From: JAAFIP01 sp043774625
Lineage (GTDB): Bacteria > Pseudomonadota > Gammaproteobacteria > Burkholderiales > Burkholderiaceae_C
Direction: 5' to 3'
Length of the DNA: 64,000 nucleotides
NCBI GenBank assembly: GCA_043774625.1
Contig: JAYVTG010000091.1
Location: forward strand, 8,687 to 72,686
In this document: positions 51,595 through 59,712 of the stretch, in pieces
How the letters are laid out: each line of letters starts with the position of its first letter
Numbering within the stretch: position 1 is the first letter of the stretch
The notes under the pieces: generated by a model
The model's input: only the letters and a program-made list of their open reading frames with translations
Database searches by the model: none
What the model was told of the DNA's origin: nothing
Position numbers and translations under genes: made by a program

Positions 51595-51732
51595 ATGCGC
51601 ACCGTGGCAAAAATTGGTGACCCCCATAGACAGGAAGTGCGCTTGTGCTGCTGCGGGCAGTCTCAACACAAGCCGTTGTGCGATGGTTCGCACGTAGCAG
51701 CTGCTTTTGTAGCCGAGGGTGCTGCTGCTTAA
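51595..51732 (+). CDS. 45-residue CDGSH iron-sulfur protein
   Basis: A very short frame: MRTVAKIGDPHRQEVRL, then CCCGQSQHKPLCDGSH and an Ala-rich end VAAAFVAEGAAA. The spacing C-x-C-x2-S-x3-P-x-C-D-G-S-H is exactly the CDGSH signature that binds a 2Fe-2S cluster with three Cys and one His. Typical bacterial members are 60-80 residues, often with two motifs; this has one and lacks the usual leading GPY/P motif. It starts 15 bp after the aldolase stop in the same frame, so it could also be the tail of a former fusion. Probably dimeric for cluster stability; role in electron or cluster transfer unknown. Confidence 0.8.
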   Translation: MRTVAKIGDPHRQEVRLCCCGQSQHKPLCDGSHVAAAFVAEGAAA

Positions 51733-51893
51733 CAGTCATACGCTGTCATCAGGGCGTGCCATCCAATCAGCCCCATCAGATCTGCCGCTTGTTATTTTGT
51801 ACCTGACAGGTAACTCAACTCCTGCGACAATGAAATAATATTTCATGTTGTGAGCACGTTCGCTTGTAAGCAGCAACCACCAGAAAGTACCCG

Positions 51894-53342
51894 ATGGACA
51901 CCACACGTATTCCCCGCCATGCCACCAAAATTGTGGCTACCTTGGGCCCCGCATCCAACACCATAGAGCTGCTGGAGCAAATGATCAACGCCAAGGTGAG
52001 CGTCGTTCGCCTGAACTTTAGCCACGGCACTGCGCAAGACCACATCAACCGCGCCGCCATGGTGCGCGAGGCCGCGCGGCGCACGGGGCGCGAAGTGGCC
52101 ATCATGGCTGACCTGCAAGGCCCCAAGATTCGCGTGGGCAAGTTTGCCGATGGCAAGGTGATGCTGGAAGTGGGGCAAAAGTTTGTACTGGACGGCGCGC
52201 GCACCGAGCTGGGCGACATCAACGCCGTGGGCCTGGACTACAAAGACCTGCCGCGCGATGTGAAAGCGGGCGACGTACTGCTGCTGAACGACGGTTTGAT
52301 CGTGCTGACCGTCGATGCCGTCAAAGGCGAAGCCGTGCACACCACCGTCAAGATTGGCGGCGAGCTGTCGAACAACAAAGGCATTAACAAGCAAGGTGGC
52401 GGCTTGACGGCCCCGGCGCTCACCGCCAAAGACATGGAAGACATCAAAACCGCCATGTCTTTCCAGGCCGACTACGTGGCCGTGAGCTTTCCGAAAAACG
52501 CCACCGACATGGAAATGGCACGCCAGCTGTGCAATGTAGCGGGCGCCGAATGGCGCCACCAGCCTGGGCTGATTGCCAAGATCGAACGTGCCGAGGCAAT
52601 TCCTCGTCTGGAAGAGATTATCAGAGCCAGCGACGGCATCATGGTGGCGCGTGGCGACCTGGCGGTAGAAGTGGGCAACGCTGCGGTGCCCGCCCTGCAA
52701 AAGCGCATGATCCGCATGGCCCGCGCGCAAGACAAACTGGTGATTACCGCCACGCAAATGATGGAAAGCATGATTACCAATGCGTCCCCCACCCGCGCCG
52801 AGGTGAGCGACGTGGCCAATGCCGTGCTGGACGGCACGGACGCGGTGATGCTGTCGGCAGAAACCGCCAGCGGCAAGTACCCGCTGGAAACGGTACAGGA
52901 AATGAGCAAGATTTGCGAGGCGGCGGAAGAGGCCGAAGACGTGAAGCTGGACGCTGACTTTACCGGCATGACGTTTAACCGCATTGACCAGTCCATTGCC
53001 ATGGGCGCGCTCTTTACGGCCCACCACCTGGGCGCCAAGGCGATTGTGGCGTTGACCGACAGTGGCAGCACGCCTTTGTGGATGAGCCGCCACCGCATCC
53101 ATGTGCCCATTTACGCACTGACACCCAAGATCACCACGCAACGCAAAATGGCCATGTACCGCAACGTGCGCCCGCTGCTGATGGACACCAGCATGGACCG
53201 TGATGATGCGCTGACGCAGGCTGAAAATCACCTGAAAAAACGCGGCATTGTGAAAACCGGCGATGTGTATGCGATTACCTGCGGCGAGCCGATGGGCGCG
53301 CCGGGTGGCACGAATATGCTGAAGATTTGCAGGGCGGCGTAA
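51894..53342 (+). CDS. pyk: pyruvate kinase
   Basis: 482 residues. Converts phosphoenolpyruvate and ADP to pyruvate and ATP. Motifs are RHATKIVATLGPASNT, VVRLNFSHGT (about 37-46), the metal-site KIERAEAIPRLEEII (Lys and Glu, about 226-240), GIMVARGDLAVEVG, MMESMITNASPTRAEVSD and DAVMLSAETASGKYP. The C-terminal allosteric domain is intact (GTNMLKICRA). Full length. A very long open frame on the opposite strand is a codon-usage shadow. Confidence 0.97.
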   Translation: MDTTRIPRHATKIVATLGPASNTIELLEQMINAKVSVVRLNFSHGTAQDHINRAAMVREAARRTGREVAIMADLQGPKIRVGKFADGKVMLEVGQKFVLDGARTELGDINAVGLDYKDLPRDVKAGDVLLLNDGLIVLTVDAVKGEAVHTTVKIGGELSNNKGINKQGGGLTAPALTAKDMEDIKTAMSFQADYVAVSFPKNATDMEMARQLCNVAGAEWRHQPGLIAKIERAEAIPRLEEIIRASDGIMVARGDLAVEVGNAAVPALQKRMIRMARAQDKLVITATQMMESMITNASPTRAEVSDVANAVLDGTDAVMLSAETASGKYPLETVQEMSKICEAAEEAEDVKLDADFTGMTFNRIDQSIAMGALFTAHHLGAKAIVALTDSGSTPLWMSRHRIHVPIYALTPKITTQRKMAMYRNVRPLLMDTSMDRDDALTQAENHLKKRGIVKTGDVYAITCGEPMGAPGGTNMLKICRAA

Positions 53343-53411
53343 AGCTCCGCTTGCTCGGTTTTAGCGATACAGACTGACACGCAACCGTGTGTACGTGGCT
53401 CGCGCCGCCGT

Positions 53412-53477
53412 GTTGCTCTGCTACGCGACTGTCACCCGCCCTTCGGGCTCCTTCTTTATGACGCTACGCAAAGCAAC
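53412..53477 (-). repeat. long hairpin element E (GCCC-TTC-GGGC loop type)
   Basis: Imperfect arms GTTGCTCTGCTACGCG / CGCTACGCAAAGCAAC. The loop holds inner hairpin GCCCTTCGGGC and TCCTTCTTTATG. Closely matches the loop of hairpin F while the outer flanks differ. Confidence 0.8.
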
Positions 53478-53592
53478 CCATCGGCCCGATCCTGCCAGCG
53501 TGGTCGGCTGGCTGGGGTGAGAACCATCCATCGTAATTTTGTATAGCGTTTGCAACGCTGCATCTGCATTTTTTTGCCAGAAACTGCTGCTT

Positions 53593-53633
53593 TCCATCGT
53601 GGGATATGCGCGAGCAGCTATTATTTTCATAGC
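53593..53633 (-). repeat. dispersed 67-bp element, copy 14 (intergenic)
   Basis: CCATCGTGGGATATGCGCGA then GCAGCTATTATTTTCATAG; one substitution in the CCAGCG block. Confidence 0.85.
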
Positions 53634-53798
53634 ATTGGCAAAATCAATGCTGCAAAAGTGGGAGAAAAATTCCACCACCAAACAGCTTCGTGGCGCGGAT
53701 GGGCGCGCGTGGTACATCGAGTTACCAACTCTGCACAGGGCCAAAACCCAGCCTTGCCGCTGGCAAAGTAGCAAATCCTGTTAAAAATCTTTACCCAG

Positions 53799-53864
53799 TT
53801 ACTATGAAATAAATAGCTGCTTACGCATATTCCACGCTGGCATTCCTACTATTCACTCAAAAAA
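53799..53864 (+). repeat. dispersed 67-bp element, copy 15 (upstream of fba)
   Basis: TTACTATGAAATAAATAGCT, GCTTACGCATATTCCACGCT, GGCATTCCTACTATTCACTC, AAAAAA. A full-length copy 117 bp before the fba start. Confidence 0.9.
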
Positions 53865-53981
53865 TTTACGCCTCTCACGCATGAAAACACGGGTTTCTAC
53901 GGGGGTAGGCTGGCAAGCGGCTAAAATTAGAAAAGTTACCAACTGGTTACCAATCCACCTTCTACCTTCAGGACTCTCACA

Positions 53982-55046
53982 ATGGCACTCGTTTCTATGC
54001 GCGAACTGCTTGACCATGCAGCGGTCAACGGCTACGGCATCCCCGCTTTTAACGTCAACAATCTGGAGCAAGTGCAAGCTGTGATGAGCGCTGCCGACGA
54101 AGTGGGCGCTCCCGTCATCTTGCAGGCCAGCGCTGGTGCGCGCAAGTACGCGGGGGAGCCGTTTATCAAGCATTTGATCCAGGCTGCGTTAGAAAGCTGG
54201 CCGCACATTCCCCTGGTGATGCACCAGGACCACGGCCAAAACCCCGACGTGTGCCAGGGCGCGATCAATCTGGGCTTTAGTTCGGTGATGATGGACGGCA
54301 GCTTGCAGGCGGACGGCAAAACCATTGCCAGTTACGACTACAACGTGGATGTGACGAAAAAAGTGACCCTGATGGCGCACAAAGTGGGCGTCACGGTTGA
54401 AGGCGAACTGGGCTGCCTGGGCAGCCTGGAAACCATGAAAGGCGACAAGGAAGACGGCCACGGCACCGACGCGGTGATGACCATGGACCAACTGCTGACC
54501 GACCCCGAGCAGGCGGCTGACTTTGTGCGGCAAACGCAGATCGACGCGCTGGCCATTGCCATTGGCACCAGCCACGGCGCCTACAAATTCACCCGCAAGC
54601 CCACAGGCGATATTTTGGCGATCAGCCGTATCAAAGAGATCAACAAACGCATTCCCAATACGCACTTGGTGATGCATGGGTCCAGCAGCGTGCCGCAAGA
54701 CTTGTTGGAGATTATTCGCCAGCACGGTGGCAATATGAAAGAAACCTACGGCGTGCCGGTAGAAGAGATTCAAGAAGCCATTAAATACGGTGTGCGCAAG
54801 ATCAATATCGACACCGACATTCGCCTGGCCATGACGGCGGCGATTCGCAAATACCTGTTCGAAAACCCCGACAAATTTGACCCGCGCGACTACCTCAAAC
54901 CCGCACGCGAGGCGGCCAAGCAGATCTGCAAACAGCGCTACCTGCAGTTTGGCTGCGAGGGGCAGGGCGGCAAGATCAAGGGCGACACCTTGCAAGTGGT
55001 GGCGGCCAGATACGCCAAGGGGGAGTTGGCACAGGTGGTGCACTGA
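53982..55046 (+). CDS. fba: fructose-bisphosphate aldolase, class II
   Basis: A 354-residue zinc aldolase of the Calvin/glycolysis (type CbbA-like) subgroup. Visible: SMRELLDHAAVNGYGIPAFN, the zinc/catalytic VMHQDHGQNPDVCQ (about 80-93), VEGELGCLGSLE, AIGTSHGAYKF (zinc His), HLVMHGSSSVPQDLL and VRKINIDTDIRLAM. It splits fructose-1,6-bisphosphate into triose phosphates. It lies downstream of pyk, a common pairing in Burkholderiales; repeat DNA now separates them. Confidence 0.97.
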   Translation: MALVSMRELLDHAAVNGYGIPAFNVNNLEQVQAVMSAADEVGAPVILQASAGARKYAGEPFIKHLIQAALESWPHIPLVMHQDHGQNPDVCQGAINLGFSSVMMDGSLQADGKTIASYDYNVDVTKKVTLMAHKVGVTVEGELGCLGSLETMKGDKEDGHGTDAVMTMDQLLTDPEQAADFVRQTQIDALAIAIGTSHGAYKFTRKPTGDILAISRIKEINKRIPNTHLVMHGSSSVPQDLLEIIRQHGGNMKETYGVPVEEIQEAIKYGVRKINIDTDIRLAMTAAIRKYLFENPDKFDPRDYLKPAREAAKQICKQRYLQFGCEGQGGKIKGDTLQVVAARYAKGELAQVVH

Positions 55047-55113
55047 ACCCGCTTCTCCGCGGTACCTCGGTTACGGGCTGCTGATGGGTGCAGTGGCTGA
55101 ATGGGTTTGCTTC

Positions 55114-55193
55114 GCCACTCGACTTTGGTCACAGGCTGCTGATGGGTGCACGTCGAGTGTGCTCATGCAGGAGTACCTGAAATCGCCCACTCG
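55114..55193 (+). repeat. long hairpin element C (degenerate)
   Basis: The loop core CTCATGCAGGAGTACCTGAA then ATCG (55162-55185) is identical to hairpin D, but the arms are reduced to CGAGTG/CACTCG. A second inverted pair GCCACTCGAC (55114-55123) and GTCGAGTGTG (55152-55161) overlaps it. Confidence 0.75.
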
Positions 55194-55271
55194 CCATGCC
55201 TCCATCCGCGCTGCATAGGGGGTTGCGCGCTGTGGTTTCTGGTCTATCTTTTGTAGTGGTGGCATTGTGGG

Positions 55272-55338
55272 TGCTATCAAAATAATAGCTGCTTGCGCAT
55301 ATTTTGCGCTGGCAATGCGTCTACTTTGCCTCTAAAAC
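55272..55338 (+). repeat. dispersed 67-bp element, copy 16 (intergenic)
   Basis: GTGCTATCAAAATAATAGCT, GCTTGCGCATATTTTGCGCT, GGCAATGCGTCTACTTTGCC, TCTAAAA. The best copy for folding: TGCTTGCGCA pairs with TTGCGCTGGCA around TATT. Confidence 0.92.
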
Positions 55339-55705
55339 CGCATAAATACAGCGCAACAGACTGCACACACTGCGCTAGCGCATCATGGTCTGTAGGCGCG
55401 CGTAGCATGGCGAGTAGGCCGGTGCACTTCGAGTTTTCAAAGGTTTGGGCTATAGTGCAGGCAACAAATTCGTTCGCGTAATTGGCTCAAAAGGCGCGAC
55501 AACACTAACCAAGGCTTGCCGGGTTTCATGTTCTTTTTATACCTGCCAATATTCACAGTGCTTCGACTGCAAAGCCAGTGTACGAGCGGCTTGTCACGTT
55601 TTTTTAAAGTCAATGGTTACCGTAGCAGCCAGAATATGTTACAGCGTCTGCGGTATGCATTACGTTTGCTCCCCGATACACCTGCATGCAACACTGGTCG
55701 CCAAT

Positions 55706-56782
55706 GTGAACATCCGATCTAAAGTCCAGACTGCGATTGTTGTTGCTAAATCGAAATCGATCAAGGTTGCGAAGCTTTCTGCCGGTCGAATCGTGGACGC
55801 TGCATCTCTGAGCAGTTCAGCAATTCAGTCGGTGAGAGATTGGGTCATTTCCGTGTTTGTGGCAGCGATTGCGAAATGTTCAACCGAGCGAGACCGAACC
55901 GACGCAATCGCGTGGCTAGCGCTCGCAAGGGAAGTCCTTGTGCAGGACAGCCTCAGTACCACCGCAAAGGCCAAACAAATATACGCAATTACAGACTCAC
56001 GCAGACTTGCGTCAAATGTCGTCGGTGCTGTTGGCGAAGCGTATCGGAACTACCGAACATCTAATACCCCTCTGGCAGTCAAAGTTGCGATACCGATTAC
56101 TCTTACGGCTGCAGCAGTTCTAGGCGGGCAGTCCGTCGGAATCGCTGGCTTCGGCTCCGCAATTGGCATGCCAGTGCTGCTAATCATATTTCTAGGTGTA
56201 GCCGGAATAACTTCAGTGCTTGAAGCGGTTCTAAGCAGTCCGGACGCGCGCAACTATGTGTCAATAATTGCCTACATGGTCGCGAACGATGAAATCCTGC
56301 GACGCTCAAGCCATACCATGCGAAAGGCGATGTCCGAGGAGGTAGCACCGCCAAAGCGGAAATCGGCAGACGATGAGTCTGTCGGCATCAGAACTCTGCT
56401 CTTGAGCATGAATCCATTTGACTTTGAAGCTCATGTAATGAGTTTCTTTCAAGAAGCTGGATTGTTTGCATGGGTTACCAAGAAAAGCAACGATGCTGGC
56501 GTGGATGGTTTTGCTCGTCATCCGAGTGGATTAATCGTTGTTCAATGCAAGCGTTACAGTGCCGAGAATGGGGTCGGCCGTCCAGCCGTTCAGCAGTTCA
56601 AAGGCGTCATTGAGGAGAATACAGCTTGGAAGGGTTTCTTCGTTACCACAGGCTACTTCACGCGAGAAGCTTTGGATAGTGCTTCAAAAAACCAGAGCAT
56701 GACGCTGATCGGGCTCGACGAATTAATCACGTGGCACGTGAACGGTATTGATTCATCGCAATTGAATTCATGCTCACAGTAG
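55706..56782 (+). CDS. Mrr-type restriction endonuclease domain protein with membrane segments
   Basis: 358 residues if it begins at GTG 55706; the start is uncertain, and ATG 55655 or 55613 are alternatives with weaker-looking upstream residues. An N-terminal helical domain is followed by two hydrophobic stretches (VKVAIPITLTAAAVLGGQSV and GMPVLLIIFLGVAGITSVLE, about residues 128-175). The C-terminal Mrr_cat domain begins LLLSMNPFDFEAHVMSFFQE; its PD-(D/E)XK core is DAGVDGFARHPSGLIVVQCK (Asp ... Gln-x-Lys) and FFVTTGYFTREALD follows. It is probably a type IV modification-dependent nuclease or a membrane-tethered DNA-processing protein. No methylase or second subunit is adjacent. Confidence 0.75.
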   Translation: MNIRSKVQTAIVVAKSKSIKVAKLSAGRIVDAASLSSSAIQSVRDWVISVFVAAIAKCSTERDRTDAIAWLALAREVLVQDSLSTTAKAKQIYAITDSRRLASNVVGAVGEAYRNYRTSNTPLAVKVAIPITLTAAAVLGGQSVGIAGFGSAIGMPVLLIIFLGVAGITSVLEAVLSSPDARNYVSIIAYMVANDEILRRSSHTMRKAMSEEVAPPKRKSADDESVGIRTLLLSMNPFDFEAHVMSFFQEAGLFAWVTKKSNDAGVDGFARHPSGLIVVQCKRYSAENGVGRPAVQQFKGVIEENTAWKGFFVTTGYFTREALDSASKNQSMTLIGLDELITWHVNGIDSSQLNSCSQ

Positions 56783-56824
56783 AGCGTGGTAGCACTAACC
56801 CCTCGCTCAAGCGGAGCGCCAACG

Positions 56825-56890
56825 CCACTATCAACTTCATAGCTTCTCGCGCACATTACACGCTGGCTATCAGCACTTTTTGTCACTAAA
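56825..56890 (+). repeat. dispersed 67-bp element, copy 17 (intergenic)
   Basis: CACTATCAACTTCATAGCTT, CTCGCGCACATTACACGCTG, GCTATCAGCACTTTTTGTCA, CTAAA. Confidence 0.9.
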
Positions 56891-56956
56891 GTGTGCGAAT
56901 TGCTCTGCAAAAATTGAGCAACAAATCTTGACTCAGCCATTCATCACATTTGCCGG

Positions 56957-57050
56957 ATCGGGTCGCTGGTTTGCTTTGCGTAGCGACATAAAGGCGGAGC
57001 CCGAAGGGCGGGGGACAGTCGCGTAGCAGAGCAAGCCAGCGGCCCGATCG
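56957..57050 (+). repeat. long hairpin element F (GCCC-GAA-GGGC loop type)
   Basis: 20-bp arms GATCGGGTCGCTGGTTTGCT / AGCAAGCCAGCGGCCCGATC; the only two differences are T-G wobbles. The loop has CATAAAGGCGGAGCCCGAAG and GGCGGGGGACAGTCG with inner stem GCCC/GGGC. Confidence 0.88.
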
Positions 57051-57133
57051 CGTACAAAACCTGGCGCGTGCCATGCCCAGCATCCGCATAGAATCAAGGC
57101 TTAGCCTGCCGTGACACCGCCCCTACACCCACC

Positions 57134-58045
57134 ATGACGCCTTCCCTGCACACTTCCACCATTTCCTCTCTGCCCCTGCTCGCACGCGGCAAGGTGCGCG
57201 ACAACTATGCCGTGGGCACTGACCGCATCTTGATGATCGCCAGCGACCGCCTCAGCGCGTTTGACGTGATCATGGGTGAGCCGATTCCGGGCAAGGGCGC
57301 GCTGCTGACCCAAATGGCGCTGTTCTGGTTTGACAAACTGGGCTACATTTGCCCCAACCATTTGACGGGCGATGCGCCTGAAAGCGTGGTGACTGAGGCG
57401 GAAAAACCGCAGGTCAAAGACCGCGCCATGCTGGTCAAGCGTTTGAAGCCCATCATGGTCGAGGCCGTGGTGCGTGGCTATTTGGCAGGCAGCGGCTGGG
57501 CCGAATACCAAAGCAACCAGCAGGTGTGTGGCGTGCCGCTGCCCGCGGGCCTGAAGAACGCCAGCAAGCTGCCCGCGCCCATCTTCACCCCGGCGGCCAA
57601 GGCCGAGATGGGTGAACACGACGAGAACATTACTTTTGACGAGATGACCCGGCGCATTGGCGCGCCGCTGGCCGAGCAGATTCGCAGCACCAGCATGGCG
57701 CTGTATGTGGCGGCGGCTGAATTTGCGCTGACCAAGGGCATCATCATTGCCGACACCAAGTTTGAATTTGGCCTGGATGCGCACGGCCAACTGGTGCTGA
57801 TGGACGAAGTGCTGACGCCCGACAGCTCACGCTTTTGGCCTGCCGAAACCTATGCCGAGGGCGTGAACCCGCCCAGTTACGACAAGCAGTTTGTGCGCGA
57901 CTGGCTAGAGACTACGCCCGTGGGCGGCAAAGAATCAGGCAAGGTGTGGGGCAAGGTCGCCCCTGCTCCGCGCCTGCCCGAGGCAGTGGTTGAAAAAACC
58001 GCCGCCAAATACCGCGAAGCCCTGCAAAGACTGACCCAAAAGTAA
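57134..58045 (+). CDS. purC: phosphoribosylaminoimidazole-succinocarboxamide synthase
   Basis: 303 residues. Joins CAIR and aspartate with ATP to SAICAR in purine synthesis. The N-terminal LARGKVRDNYAVGTDRILMI and ASDRLSAFDVIMGEPIPGKG are diagnostic, as are VVRGYLAGSGWAEYQ and LGADTKFEFG-equivalent IADTKFEFGLD with LMDEVLTPDSSRFW. The length fits the longer yeast-like PurC form common in betaproteobacteria. Stands alone between repeat DNA and the lpt cluster. Confidence 0.97.
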   Translation: MTPSLHTSTISSLPLLARGKVRDNYAVGTDRILMIASDRLSAFDVIMGEPIPGKGALLTQMALFWFDKLGYICPNHLTGDAPESVVTEAEKPQVKDRAMLVKRLKPIMVEAVVRGYLAGSGWAEYQSNQQVCGVPLPAGLKNASKLPAPIFTPAAKAEMGEHDENITFDEMTRRIGAPLAEQIRSTSMALYVAAAEFALTKGIIIADTKFEFGLDAHGQLVLMDEVLTPDSSRFWPAETYAEGVNPPSYDKQFVRDWLETTPVGGKESGKVWGKVAPAPRLPEAVVEKTAAKYREALQRLTQK

Positions 58046-58171
58046 AACCTGTGCCCGTGGCCGCCTAAAAAGGCAAAGACAGGAGAAACAGGCAGTCCAA
58101 GGCCTGCACAACTGCGTAAACGCATTAGAATCGGCTAAAAATCCCCGCAATTTAGCAAGATTCATGCCGCC

Positions 58172-58852
58172 ATGCGATTTAGCCCTTCTGCCCTTGGCTT
58201 TTCAGCCACCACAGCCCCCTGGGCTACCCAGCATCTACCACTGGTCATGGCTGTTGCCTTGGCCTTGGCCAGCCCGGCTGCGCTGGCTGAAAAAGCCGAC
58301 AAAAACAAAGCCCTCAACGCCGAGGCAGACGCACTGCGTTATGACGACCTGAAGCAAACCAGCGTCTTCACGGGCAATGTGGTCATTACCAAGGGCACCA
58401 TCATTCTGCGCGGTGCGCGGGTAGAAGTGCGACAGGACCCCGAGGGTTTTCAGTTTGGCACCGTCACCGTGCCCGCAGGGCAGCGCGCCTTTTTCCGCCA
58501 AAAACGCGATGCGGCGGATGAATGGATGGAAGGCGAAGCGGAAACCATTTATTACGACGGCAAAGCCGACACCGTCACCTTCACCAAAAATGCTGTGCTG
58601 CGCCGTTACCGGGGCACGTCCATCAGCGACGAAAGCTCGGGCAGCGTCATCACCTACGACAACACCACCGATGTGTTTAACGTTGCCGGTGGCGCCGCTA
58701 ACAGCAGTGCCAGCAATCCTTCGGGCCGGGTTCGCATCATGCTCAGCCCCAAAGGCAATGACGCCCCCACCCCAGGCAAACCAGCGTCCACGGCCTCCAG
58801 CCCCGCCGCCGTGCTGCGCCAAAGCACGAACCTGGGCGGAGCGACCAAGTGA
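58172..58852 (+). CDS. lptA: lipopolysaccharide transport periplasmic protein LptA
   Basis: 226 residues. The signal peptide ends near ASPAALAEK (about residue 39). An OstA/LptA jellyroll follows with ALNAEADALRYDDLKQTSVF, TGNVVITKGTIILRGARVEV and AETIYYDGKADTVTF. The C-terminal 45 residues are Pro/Ala/Ser-rich and look flexible. It bridges LptC to LptD and carries LPS across the periplasm. Its stop overlaps the lptB start (GTGA at 58849-58852); lptC is not directly upstream, where 126 bp separate it from purC. Confidence 0.94.
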   Translation: MRFSPSALGFSATTAPWATQHLPLVMAVALALASPAALAEKADKNKALNAEADALRYDDLKQTSVFTGNVVITKGTIILRGARVEVRQDPEGFQFGTVTVPAGQRAFFRQKRDAADEWMEGEAETIYYDGKADTVTFTKNAVLRRYRGTSISDESSGSVITYDNTTDVFNVAGGAANSSASNPSGRVRIMLSPKGNDAPTPGKPASTASSPAAVLRQSTNLGGATK

Positions 58853-59625
58853 GCATGCAAACACCTGCATTGGTACCACCTGCTTCAGAACGCCTGACTG
58901 CTACCGGATTACAAAAGTCCTACGGAGCGCGCAAGGTCGTCAAAGACGTGGGGCTGTCGGTGGCCAAGGGTGAAGTGGTGGGTTTGCTTGGCCCCAACGG
59001 GGCAGGCAAAACGACGTCGTTTTACATGATCGTGGGCCTGGTGCGCGCCGATGCAGGCCAGATCACCATCAATGGGGAGCGTGTAGAACGCCTGCCTATC
59101 CACCGCCGTTCGCGCCTGGGCCTGAGCTATTTGCCACAAGAGGCATCGATTTTTCGCAAGCTGACCGTGGCCGAAAACGTGCGTGCTGTGCTGGAGCTGC
59201 AGCGTGATGGCAACGGTAAACCTTTGAGCAAAGACGCACTGGCAAAGCGCTTGATGGAACTGCTGAAAGACCTGCGCGTAGACCATTTGGCCGATTCACC
59301 CGCGCCTGCCTTGTCGGGTGGCGAGCGGCGCAGGGTAGAAATTGCCCGCGCGCTGGCTACCGACCCGCAGTTTATTTTGCTGGACGAGCCTTTTGCAGGC
59401 ATTGACCCGATTGCCGTGATCGAGATCCAGCGCATCATCGGCTTTCTCAAGTCACGCGGCATTGGCGTGTTGATTACCGACCACAACGTGCGCGAGACGT
59501 TGGGTATTTGCGACCACGCCTACATCATCAGCGACGGCCATGTGCTGGCGCGCGGCACGCCCGCCGAGATTGTGGACAACCCCGACGTACGCCGTGTGTA
59601 CCTGGGCGAACACTTTCGAATGTGA
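58849..59625 (+). CDS. lptB: LPS export ABC transporter ATP-binding protein LptB
   Basis: 258 residues if started at GTG 58849; ATG 58855 two codons later is equally possible. Walker A GPNGAGKTT (about 46-54), Q-loop LPQEASIFRKLTV, signature LSGGERRRVEIARAL (about 149-163), Walker B FILLDEPFAGIDP and switch histidine ITDHNVRE. It drives LPS extraction from the inner membrane with LptFG. The lptA-lptB-rpoN order is classical. Confidence 0.97.
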   Translation: MSMQTPALVPPASERLTATGLQKSYGARKVVKDVGLSVAKGEVVGLLGPNGAGKTTSFYMIVGLVRADAGQITINGERVERLPIHRRSRLGLSYLPQEASIFRKLTVAENVRAVLELQRDGNGKPLSKDALAKRLMELLKDLRVDHLADSPAPALSGGERRRVEIARALATDPQFILLDEPFAGIDPIAVIEIQRIIGFLKSRGIGVLITDHNVRETLGICDHAYIISDGHVLARGTPAEIVDNPDVRRVYLGEHFRM

Positions 59626-59635
59626 GCCTATGGCC

Positions 59636-59712
59636 CTCACGCTTGTCACTTCGTGCACTGCGCTGCCCCCCGAGGGGGCCGGCCAGCCTTGGGACGGCCC
59701 TGCGCCTGGTCC
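59636..59712. repeat. GC-rich dispersed hairpin (CCCCCCGAGGGGG type)
   Basis: CTTGTCACTTCGTGCACTGC, then GCTGCCCCCCGAGGGGGCCG and GCCAGCCTTGGGACGGCCC. This style of intergenic hairpin is familiar from Comamonadaceae genomes. It fills the lptB-rpoN gap and could attenuate read-through. Confidence 0.65.

Larger units (their letters stand above)
53343..53981. other. 639-bp intergenic region with hairpin and two dispersed elements
   Basis: Holds hairpin E (53412-53477) and element copies 14 and 15. The 150 bp between the copies (53640-53790) can be read as a short frame in both directions but neither has a ribosome site or a recognisable domain. It may be the remains of a gene. Confidence 0.65.
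55047..55705. other. 659-bp repeat-bearing region between fba and the Mrr-type gene
   Basis: Contains a direct repeat GGCTGCTGATGGGTGCA (55076-55092 and 55134-55150), degenerate hairpin C (55114-55193), element copy 16, and an open frame (from 55445) whose Cys-rich translation does not look coding. Confidence 0.65.
56783..57133. other. 351-bp intergenic region with one dispersed element and one long hairpin
   Basis: Element copy 17 and hairpin F take up about half of it. The rest shows no gene. Confidence 0.7.

Noticed and set aside
51843..53231. 462-residue open frame antisense to pyk
   Set aside because: It mirrors the pyk codons in a GC-biased gene, has no ribosome site and its translation (His/Gly/Val-rich) matches no domain; a shadow.
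53421..53784. Overlapping short frames on both strands upstream of fba (about 80-117 residues)
   Set aside because: They run through hairpin E and a dispersed element, with no ribosome site and no recognised domain.
54189..55043. 284-residue open frame antisense to fba
   Set aside because: Shadow of the aldolase gene with the same His/Val-rich character as other antisense frames.
55445..55705. N-terminal extension of the Mrr-type protein
   Set aside because: The translation is Cys/Ser-rich, lacks a ribosome site and does not look like a protein start; the gene is more likely to begin near 55706.
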